A DNA stretch of 64,000 nt, taken from the NCBI GenBank assembly GCA_902729315.2, contig LR746278.1, forward strand, positions 1,127,001 through 1,191,000, written 5' to 3'. Position 1 is the first letter of the stretch, and every line of letters starts with the position of its first letter. Source of the stretch: Spirodela intermedia (taxonomy: Eukaryota; Streptophyta; Magnoliopsida; Alismatales; Araceae). The notes below the pieces were generated by a model that worked only from the letters and a program-made list of their open reading frames with translations, was not told the DNA's origin and made no database searches. Positions 49,201 through 61,200 of this stretch are shown here, piece after piece. The position numbers were made by a program, and so were the translations under genes.

Positions 49201-52200
49201 CTCGTAGAGTCTTTAAATTTCTAGGCAAACTTAGAAGAAATGCCAACCAGTAAATAACTTATGAAATACATTGTCCATATTGTAACTTCAAATAAATTTT
49301 CATACTTCAGAGCTCATCAGAAGCAGTCTTGGCACATCACCGAAGCCCAACAAATTCAGCTCAAGAACAGACCGACTCGATGCCTGAGGCGAAACCTTTG
49401 GAGCTGGCACACTTGGCCCAATCGAAGGACGAAAATGCAGCCCACGGGGGATCAGCCGTGCCTAATCCAGTTAACGAAACTATACACACTGATGGCCCAA
49501 CCTCTCAACCTCTGCCAGCACCAGAAGACCATGCATCTGTCTCTACTACCTCACTCAAGGAAGACGCTGAAGAACAGAGAGACCACGAAGCCTCTTCAGA
49601 AGAGCCCATTGAACAGGGGAGCACAAATGATCAGGAAGCCTCACCTATAATCCATTCAGAGACTGAACTCCTTGTGCAGGATTCCTCAAGAAATGGCGAC
49701 CAGCTCACTCTGGAGGATCCAACGCCAGAACACCACCACTCAAATGAAGATCCTACACTAGATCATGACACCAACGCTCCTGAATCCATTGAACAGCATG
49801 ATGAGACTGCAAAGAAGGAACATCTCGACGGCGACGAGGATACTATGCATCCTGAAAACTTGCTTCTCAATGCCAACCAAGACACCACCATTTCATTAGC
49901 TGATGATACTCCAAAACAAGAAACTACAACCGACCAGAGCACCTTCCGAACAGACGATTTTACTCAACAGTCTGCAGAAGGAAAATGCCTACAGAACGAA
50001 CCAGAGCATGACAATACTGCTCCACCAACCCACGAGGTAGTGGAAGAAGACCCACATCCGAAAGCCCTGGATCCAAATCACCTGGACACCCAGGTCGAGG
50101 ACCACCACAAGACAGTGGAGTCGGACCACTACGTTGAGGAAACCTCGAAGACAGGTGATGCCGGCTCTCAAGCATCCCAGTCCAACGAGCAGGAGGAAGA
50201 CGAAGCACCAACGACACAACCTCCAGCCACTCAAGACACGAATGGACCTCCAAAGTCAAACGCACCAAGTGCTGATCATATGGCGGCCCTAGAGGATGCC
50301 CATGTGGAGGTCGCCCCACAAAGCCTCGAAGGAGACGGTGAGGACCTTAAAACTCACCCGGAAGCGCCATCCTCTGGAGATGGGAAAACGACTGGTGGTG
50401 TAGACTCTGACCAAGGAGATGATGCGGACAAAGACGAGAGCTCTTCCAGAGTGCCTAATGTTGAGACAAATGGGGAGAAAAATGAAGGCCAAAACCACGA
50501 ACAACACGGAGAGGAGCCGATAGCGGCCAATGAGGATGTGGCCGTTAACGAGAATGAGGTAACAAGTTGGATACTGAACCCTCTCTTTACTCATCTCATA
50601 CAATTTCATATATTTGAGCTGCGCCACGTGTTTCTCATTTGGTGTCACGGATCTAACAAAAAAAATTACAGGCCATCCCAGAGACCCTGACTGTGGAAAC
50701 TGCAGATGTGCATGGAGTGAAAGCAAACAGCGAAGATGTATATGCTTCAAACAAGGACGTAAGAAACGCCATGCTGACCATCCTTATCTATCATACGTTG
50801 TTTCTTCGATTTTCTACCCCACATTACCAGCTACCAATTTCACTTCATTTATTTCTAAATAAACTGTAGAGCTCGGAGCTAGAGAAGTTGACCCAACAGA
50901 CAACACATGTACACATTGAGCAGGAAGAAAGCAAGTACCCGACAGTTAAAGAGAAGGTAGGAAATGAGTCCTTGGGCATTCTTCATCGTCTTATATAAGT
51001 TTATTATAATGATGCCATATGTTATAAATTTGATTTCACGAGTATAAACATGATTTACAGGACTCCAATTTGCAAGGCATAGCTGATGACATTGCAAATC
51101 CATCGATAGCAAAGGAAAAGAGCAAAGATACTGTCGTTATAGACGAGGTAGGAAATGTCACGCCAAAACATCTCTAATTGTCGACTTATGCCACTAAACC
51201 TAGTAAACCTATGAATGAACGACAGAGCACCGACCAAGAGAATCTGATCGAGGACACAACAAAAGCGTGCTTGAGGAAAGAAGAAACCCAAGACATAGTC
51301 GTCGCACCAGAGGTACGAAATGTGACATAGAACACTCCACCTGAATTAGTGTATAATCCTTCTTGTCTTATTGCACAATTTATTCTTGATTTCATAACTG
51401 ACTGACAGACCTTTTTAAGGAGATGACTTGTGTAAGTTTTCCGCATGTAATATTGTTCTCGTAGAGTCCTAAAATTTCTAGGCAAACTTAGAAGAAATGT
51501 CAACCAGTAAATAATTCATGAAATACATTGTTCATTCTATAACTTCAAATAAATTTTCATACTTCAGAGCTCATCAGAAGCAGTCTTGGCACATCACCGA
51601 AGCCCAACAAATTCAGCTCAAGAACCACCCGGCACGATGCCCGAAGTTAAACCTTTAGAGCTGACACACCTGACCCAATCGGAGGACGAAACAGCTGCAC
51701 ACGCAGGATCGTCCGCGGCTAATCCAGATAATGGAACTGTTCCCAGTGATGGGCCAGCCTCTGAACCTCCGCCACCACCAGAAGACCATGCTTTTGTCTC
51801 TACTACCCCACACAAGGAAGACGCAGAAGAACAGAGAGACCACGAAGCCTCTTCAGAAGAGCCCATTGAACAGGGGAGCACAAATGATCAGGAAGCCTCA
51901 CCTATAATCCATTCAGAGACTGAACTCCTTGTGCAGGATTCCTCAAGAAATGGCGACCAGCTCACTCTGGAGGATCCAACGCCAGAACACCACCACTCAA
52001 ATGAAGATCCTACACTAGATCATGACACCAACGCTCCTGAATCCATTGAACAGCATGATGAGACTGCAAAGAAGGAACATCTCGACGGCGACGAGGATAC
52101 TATGCATCCTGAAAACTTGCTTCTTAATGAGAACCAAGACACCGCCATCTCATTAGCTGATGATACTCCCAAACAAGAAGCTTCAATCGACGATTCTTAC

Positions 52201-55200
52201 CAACAGTCGGCAGAAGGCAAATGCATTCCTAACGAACCAGAGCATGAAAATCCTGCTCCACTGAGCCACCAGATTGTGGAAGGAGACCAGCTTCAAAACG
52301 CCCTAGATCCAAATCATCCCGACTCCCCGGTCGGGGACCATCAAAACCCAGTGGAGTCGGACCACTGCATTGAGGAAAGCTCAAAGAGAAAGGATGCCGG
52401 CTCTCAAGCATCCCAGCCCAACGAACAGGAGGAAGACGAAACAGCAACAACACAACTTTTAGGAGCCCTAGACACAAACGAACCTCCAAAGTCAAACGAT
52501 CCAAGTGCTGACCGTACGGAGGAAGTTGAAGATCCCCATGTGGAGGTCGCCCCACAAAGCCAAGAACGAGAAGGTGAGGACCTTGACACCAAACTGGAAG
52601 CACCATCCTTTGCAGACGGCACAACCAGGGACACTGCGGACGCTGACCAAGGAGATGACGCGATCAAAGACGAAAGCTCCTCCAGAGTGCCGAATTCTAA
52701 GGCAAAGGGTGAGAAAAATGAAGACCAGGACCAAAGACAACATGGAGAGGAGCAGACAGTCGCCGATCAGGAGGTGGGAACTCAATAAATGCATGTTGTT
52801 CGTCTTATTTACCAGTGCCTTCATCACAAATGTTTCCACGTGTTGTGCTTATTTCATGGATCTCCATATCAATGACAGAACCCCAACCTAGAGGAGGCGG
52901 CTGAGGAAGACACCAACAGATATGCAGAGAAACAAAACGGCAAAGATGTGGTGGCAACAGAGCACGAGGTATATCAAGCGTTCAACCTTCTAGTTCACCT
53001 CTGAAAGTTTAATTTCGTTCACACTGCACGTTGCTAATGTGCTTGCATGAACATGTGAACGAATTCAAGAGTTCTAACCAAGACACTGCGGCCGAGGAAT
53101 CTACAAGTGTACAGATAGAGCAAGAAAAAGCCCAGGATGTGGTCGTTACCGAGAATGAGGTAAAAAGTCGGAGTGAACACTCTCTTTACTCACCTGATAC
53201 ACTTCCGTTTGAGCTGCGCCACGTGTTTCTCATTTGATGTCAATAATCTAACAAAAAAATGTACAGGCCTCCATCCCAGAGAACTTGAATGTGGAGACTG
53301 CAGATGTGCATGCAATAAAACCAAACAGCAAAGATGTATATATTTCAAAGCAGGATGTAAGAAGCGTCATGCTGACCATCCTTATTTATCAGACATTGTT
53401 TGTTTGATTTTCTATCACACATTGCCAACTACCGACTTCGCTTCTCTTATTTCTAACTAAACTATAGCAATCGGAGATAGAGAAGTCGACTGAACAGACA
53501 ACACATGTACGCATTAAGCAAGAAGAGAGCAAGGATGCGATAGTTACAGAGCAAACGGTAGGAAACACGTCCCTGAGCATTCTTCGTCTTGTATAAGTTC
53601 TGCAAAATGTTAGAGATTTGATTTCACGAGTCTAAACATGATTTACAGGACACCAACTTGGAAAGCTTAACTGATGACACCGCAAATCCATATGCAGAAA
53701 AGGAAAAGTGCAAAGATACTATCATTACAGAGGAGGTAGGAAATGTGACGGCAAATATACCTAATTGTCATATTCTCATGATTCAACGTAGGTCATTTCT
53801 TATTAATCCAATCTAAAGGAACTATAAATGAATTACAGAACACCGACCAAGAGAATTTGACCGAGGAGACAACAAAAGCGTGCTTGGAGAAAGAAAAGAC
53901 CACAGATATCATCATCACACAAGAGGTAGGAAACGTGACGTCTAACCAGAATTTATGTATAATCTTACTTGACTTATTCCAGAAGTTACTCTTGGTTTCA
54001 TGACTGACCCATAGAGTTTTTTAAGAAGACGTGGATCGTAGAGTCGTGTATGTTTTCTGCATGTATTATTTGTTCTTCTAGTATTTCTAGACAAACTTCC
54101 AAGGAAGATCAACCAGTAGATGATCGATGAAATTTCATACTTCAGAGCTCATCAGAAGCCGCCTTGGAACATGAGCGAACCCCAACAAATTCAGCTCAAG
54201 AACCACCCGACATGATGCCCGAAGTTAAACCTTTAGAGATGACACACCTGACCCGATCGGAGGACGAAACAGCTGCACACGCAGGATCGTCCGCGGCTAA
54301 TCCAGATAATGGAACTGTTCCCAGTGATGGGCCAGCCTCTGAACCTCCGCCACCACCAGAAGACCATGCTTCTGCCTCTACATCCCCACATGAGGAAGAC
54401 GCTGAAGAACAGAGAGACCAGGAAGCCACCTCAGAAGACCCCAAAGAACAAGGGAGCACAGATGATCAGGAAGTCCCACCTACGAGCAATTCAGAGACTG
54501 AACTTATGCAGGATTCCCCAAGGAATGGCGACCAGCTCATTCCGGAGGCTCCAAAGCCAGAACACCAGCACTCAAATGAAGATCCTACACTAGACCATGA
54601 CACCAAGCTTCCTAAAGCCATACAAGATGAAGAAACTGTAGAGAAGGAAATTCTAGACGGTGACGCGGCTCCCCTGCATCCTGAAAACCTACTTCTCAAT
54701 GATAACCAAGATACCGACATTTTATTAGCAGATTATACACCAAAAGAAGACGCTACAACCGACGAGGGCGAGTTCCAGAACAAAGATTCTTCTCAACAGT
54801 CTGCAGAAGGCAAATACCTTCAGAACGAACCACAGCATGAAAATCCTGCTCCACTGATCCACGAGATTGTGGAAGGAGACCAGCTTCACAAAGCCCTGGA
54901 TCCAAATCACCCGGACTCCCAGATCGAGGACCACCAAAACCCAGTGGAGTCGGACTACAACGTTGAGGAAGGCTCGAAGACAATGGATGCCTGCTCTCAA
55001 GCATCCCAATCTAACGAACATGAGGAACACGGGTTACCAACGACACAACCTCCAGACCCGCAAGACACGAACGAACCTCCGCATTCAAACGACCCAAGTG
55101 CAGACCGTACGGAGGCCCTTGAAGATGCCCATGTGGAGGTCACCCCACAAAGCCACGAACGAGAAGGTGAGGACCTTGACACTCACCCGGAAGCGCCATC

Positions 55201-58200
55201 CTTTGGAGACAACACAACGACAGGTGGTGCAGACTCTAACCAAGGAGACGACGGGAACAAAGATGAGAGCTCTTCCAGGGTGCCAAATGTTGAGGCAAAG
55301 GGGGAACAAAATGAAAGCCAGAACCAAGGACAACATGGAGAGGGGCAGATAATGGCCGATCAGGAGGTGGGAACCAAATAAATGCCCACTGTTACTCTGA
55401 TACAACTGTGTTTTCATCACAAAATATTTCGACGTGTTGTGCTTATTTCATGCATCTCTAAACCAATGACAGAACCCCAACTTAGAGGAGGCGGCTGAGA
55501 AGGACGCAAACTCATATGCAGAGAAACAAAACGGCGAAGATGTCACGGCAACATATCATGAGGTATATCAAGCGCTCAACTTTATGGTTCACCTCTGACA
55601 ATTTAATTTCGTTCGTGCCACATGCTGTTAATGTGCTTGCATGGACATGCGAACGAATTCAAGGCTTCTAACAAAGACACTGCGCCCGAGGAGCCTATGA
55701 GTGAACAGATAGAGAGAGAGAAAGCCCAGGACGTAGTCCTCACTGAGAATGAGGTAACAAGTCGGAGAGTGAACGCTCTTTACTCACCTTCTACAAATTT
55801 GATGTCACGGATCTAACAAAAAAAAATACAGGCCTCCATCCTAGAGAACCTGACTGTGGATACTACAGATGTGTATGCACTGAAAGAAAACAGTAAAGAT
55901 GTACATACTTCAAAGCAATATGTAAGAAACGTCATGCTGACCATCCTTATTTACATCCAATTTTCTTTGATCTTCTATCGTACATTATCAACTGTCAACT
56001 TCACTTCACTTATTTCTACCAAAATTATAGAGCTCGGAGCTAGAGAAGTCGACCGAACAGACAACACATGTACACGTTGAGCAAGAAGAGAGCAAGGACG
56101 CGATAGTTACAGAGCAAAAGGTAGGAAATACGTCCCTGAGCATTCTGCTTCATCTTATATACGTTCATTTCAATCACGCCAAATGTTATAAATTTGATTT
56201 CACGAGTATAAACATGATTTACAGGACTCCAATTTGCAAGGCATAGCTGATGACATTGCAAATCCATCTATAACAAAGGAAAAGAGCAAAGATACTATCG
56301 TTATAGACGAGGTAGGAAATGTGACACCAAAACATCCCCAATTGTTATATTTCTATGATTCGACGTATGTCATTCAACCTACTAAACCTATAATGAATTA
56401 CAGAGCACTGACCAAGAGAATCTGATCGAGGACACAACAAAAGCGTGCTTGGAGAAAGAAAAAACCCAAGAAATCGTCGTCACACAAGAGGTACGAAATG
56501 TGACATGGAACACCACCACCTGAATTAGTGTATAATCTTTCCTGACTTATTGCACAATTTATTCTTGATTTCATGACGGACTGACATACTTTTTTAAGGA
56601 GAAGTTATGTTTTCCGCATGTAATATTGTACTCTTAGAGTCCTTAAATTTCTAGGCAAAGTTAGAAGAAATACCAACCAGTAAATAATTCATGAAATCAT
56701 TTTGTCCATACTGTAACTTCAAATAAATTTTCATACTTCAGAGCTCATCAGAAGCAGTCTTGGCACATCACCGAAGCCCAACAAATTCAGCTCAAGAACA
56801 GACCGACTCGATGCCTGAGGCGAAACCTTTGGAGCTGGCACACTTGGCCCAATCGGAGGACGAAAATGCAGCCCACGGGGGACCAGCCGTGCCTAATCCA
56901 GTTAACGAAACTATACACACTGATGGCCCAACCTCTCAACCTCTGCCAGCACCAGAAGATCATGCATCTGTCTCTACTATCCCACACAAGGGTGACGCTG
57001 AAGAACAGAGAGACCACGAAGCCTCTTCAGAAGACGCCATAGAACAGGAGAGCACAGATGATCAGGAAGCCCCACCTAAGATCCATTCAGAGACTGAACT
57101 CGGGCAGGATTCCTCAAGGAATGGCGACCAGCTCATTCCGGAGGATCCAACGCCAGAACACCAGCACTCAAATGAAGATCCTACACTAGACCATGACACC
57201 AAGGTTCTTGAAACCATACAAGACGTTGATGATGATGAGACTTTAGAGAAGGAAGCTCTAGAAGGCGATGAGGCTTCCCTGTATCCTGAAAACTTGCTTC
57301 TCAACGAGACCCAAGACACCGTCATCTCATTAGCTGATGATACTCCAAAAGAAGAAGCTACAACCGACGAGAGCGAGTTCCAGACCAAAGATTCTTCTCA
57401 ACAGTCTGCAGAAGGCAAATGCATTCCGAAGGAACCAGAGCATGAAAATCCTGCTCAACCGATCCACCAGATTGTGGAAGGAGACCAGCTTCAAAATGCC
57501 CTGGATCCAAATCACCCGGACTCCCTGGTCGAGGACCACCAAAACCCAGTAGAGTCGGACCACTATATTGAGGAAAGCTCAAAGAGAAAGGATGCCGACC
57601 CTCAAGCATCCCAGTCTAACGAACAGGAGGAAGACGGACCACCAACGACACAACCTTCAGACACCCAAGACAGGAACGAACCTCCAAAGTCATACGACCC
57701 AAGTGCTGACCGTACGGAGGCCATTGAAGATGCCCATGTGGAGGTCGCCCCACAAAGCCACGAAGGAGACGATGAGGTCCTTGACACTCACCCGGAAGCA
57801 CCATCCTTCGGAGATGGCACAACGACAGGTGGTGCAGACTCTGACCAAGGAGACGACACAAACAAAGATGAAAGCTCTTCCAGGGTGTCGCATGCTGAGA
57901 CAGAGGGGGAAAAAAAGGAAGGCCATAACGAAGGACAACACGGAGAGGAGCAGATACTCGCCGATCAGGAGGTGGGAACCGAATAAATGCCCGCTGTTCC
58001 TCTTATTTACTGGTTCTTTCATCACAGAATGTTTCCACGTGTTGTGGTTATTTCACGGATTTCCAAATCAATGACAGAACCGCAACCTAGAGAAGGCGAG
58101 TGAGGAGACCACATATTCACATGCACATAAACAAAAAGGCGTAGATGTGACGGCAACAGAGCACGAGGTATATCAAGCACTCACCTTCTGGTTCACCACT

Positions 58201-61200
58201 GACAGTTCAATTTCGTTAGCGCCGCATGTTCTTAATGTGCTTGTATGCTCATGTGAATGAAATCAAGAGCTCTAACCAAGACACCGCGCCTGAGTCTACA
58301 AGTGGACACATAGAGAAAGAAAATGACGACCATGATGTGCTCGTTAACGAGAATGAGGTAACAAGTTGGATACTGAACCCTCTCTTTATTCACCATATCC
58401 ACTTTCATTTGAGCTGCACCACGTAGTTCTCATTTGGTGTGACGCATTTAACCAAAAAATTTACAGGCCTCCATCCCAGAGAACCTGACTGTGGATACTG
58501 CAGATGTGCATGCAGTGAAAGCAAACAGCGAAGATGTACATACTTCAAGACAGGATGTAAGAAACAGCGAAGACGACCATCCTCATCTGCCATACGTTGT
58601 TTCTTCGATTTTCTATCGCACATTACCAACTACCAACTTCACTTATTTCTAACAAAATTATAGAGCTCGGAGCTAGAGAAGTCGGCTGAACAGACAACAG
58701 ATGTACACATTGAGGAGGAAGAGAGCAAGGACGCAATAGTTACAGAGCAAAAGGTAGGACATGAATCCCTGAGAATTCTGCTTCATCCTATATATGTTCA
58801 TTTCAATCACGTCATGTGTCATAAATTTGATTTCACGAATCCAAACATGATTCTCAGGACTCCAACTTTGAAAGCATAGCTGATGATACCGGAAATCCAT
58901 CTACAGGAAAGGAAAAGTGCAAAGATACTATCATTACAGACGAGGTAGGAAATGTGATGCCAAACCATCCTTATTCGTCATATTTCCACGATTCAACCTA
59001 TGTCATTCATTATTAATGCGACCTAAAGGAATTATAATTGAACTACAGAACACTCACCGAGAGAGTCTGACTGAGGACACAACAAAAGCGTGCTTGGAGA
59101 AAGAAAACACCCTAGATAGTGTTGTCGCACAAGAGGTAAGAAATGTGACATGGAAAACCCCAGCTGAATTTATGTATACTCTTACGTGACTTATTGCACA
59201 AGTTACTCTTGGTTTCATGACCGATCGATAGAGCTTTTTCAGAAGACAGAGTTTACACATGAGTATGCTTTGCGCATGTATTATTGTTCTAATAATATTT
59301 CTAGGCAAACTTCCAAGAAAGACCAACCAGTACCTGAATCATGATTTTTTCATACTTCAGAGCTCCCCAGAATCAGCTCTGGAACATGACCGAAGCCCAA
59401 CAAATTCAGCTCAAGAACCGACTGACTCAATGCCCCAAAAGAAACCTGCAGTGCCGACAGACCTGACCCAATCAGAGGATGAAAATGCTGCCCACTTGGG
59501 ATCCGCTGTGGTTAATGCAGCTAATGAAACTTTTCCCAGTGATGGGCCTGCCTCGGAGCCTCCACCAGCACCAGAAGACAATGATTCTGACTCTACTACC
59601 CCACAGAAGGAACAGCCTGAAGACCAGAGAGACCAGGAACCCTCTTTAGAAGAACACATTGAACAGCGGAGCACAGAAGACCTGGAACCACCACCTACGA
59701 GCCATTCAGAGACCAAACGCCTTGTGCAGGGTATCTCAACGAATGGCGACCAGCTCATTCTGGAGGCTCCAAAACCGGAACACCAGCATTCAGATGAAGA
59801 TCCTACATTAGACCGAGACACTAAAGTTCCTAAAGCCATCCATCATAACGATGAGACCTCAGAGAAGGAAGCTCTCGACGGTAACAAGGCTCCCCTGCAT
59901 CCTGAAAGCCTGTTTCTCAATGAGAATCAAGACCCCGCCGTTTCATTAGCCGATGACACTCCAAAACAAGAAGCTACAACTGACGAGAGCACCTTCCGAA
60001 CAGACGATTTTACTCAACAGTCTGCAGAAGGAAAATGCCTACAGAACGAACCAGAGCATGACAATACTGCTCCACCAACCCACGAGGTAGTGGAAGAAGA
60101 CCCACATCCGAAAGCCCTGGATCCAAATCACCTGGACACCCAGGTCGAGGACCACAACGAGCAGGAGGAAGACGAAGCACCAACGACACAACCTCCAGCC
60201 ACTCAAGACACGAATGGACCTCCAAAGTCAAACGCACCAAGTGCTGATCATATGGCGGCCCTAGAGGATGCCCATGTGGAGGTCGCCCCACAAAGCCTCG
60301 AAGGAGACGGTGAGGACCTTAAAACTCACCCGGAAGCGCCATCCTCTGGAGATGGGAAAACGACTGGTGGTGTAGACTCTGACCAAGGAGATGATGCGGA
60401 CAAAGACGAGAGCTCTTCCAGAGTCCAGAATGCTGAGACAAAGGTGGAGAAAAATGAAGACCAGAATAAAGAACAACACGGAGAGGAGCAGATAGCAGCC
60501 AATGAGGAGGTGAGAACCAAATAATGCCCGCTGCTACTCTTGTACACCAGTAATTTCATCACAAAATGTTTCCACGCGTTGTTAATGGATCTCTAAATCA
60601 ATGACAGAACCCCAACCTAAAGGAGGCGACTGAGGAGGCCACAAACTCATATGCACAGAAACAAAACGGCGAAGATGCGACAGCAACAGAGCACGAGGTA
60701 TATCATGCGATCAACTTCTGATTCACCTCTGACAGTTTAATTTCGTTCGCGCCACATGTTGTTAATATGCTTGCATGCTCATGTGAATGTAATCAAGGGT
60801 TTTAACCAAGACACTGTGGTCAAGGAGTCTACAAGTGTACAGATAGAGACAGAAAAGGCCAAGGATGTGGTCATTACTGAGAATGAGGTAACAAGCTGGA
60901 TAGTGAACACTCTTTACTTACCTTATACACCTTCGAGCTGCACCACGTGTTTCTCATTTGATGTCACAGACCTAACAAAAACATTTACAGGGCTCTATCC
61001 TGGAGAACTTTATTTTGATGTTGACTATTCTCGCTTATTTTATGTAGTATTGTTTTATATCACGCATTACCAATTCGATTTTTTACATATAAATTATAGA
61101 GGTTAGACCCAGAGGAGGTGACTGAACAGACAGCACTTGTACACATTGACCAAGAAGATAACAAGGATGTCAAATTTACAGAGGAAAAGGTGGACAATGG

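Noticed and set aside
43636-60509. Long minus-strand open frames opposite the giant exons
   Set aside because: They are shadows caused by the codon composition of the acidic repeat. They recur in every cassette, lack their own splice logic and translate to low-complexity Trp/Ser/Arg-rich sequence.
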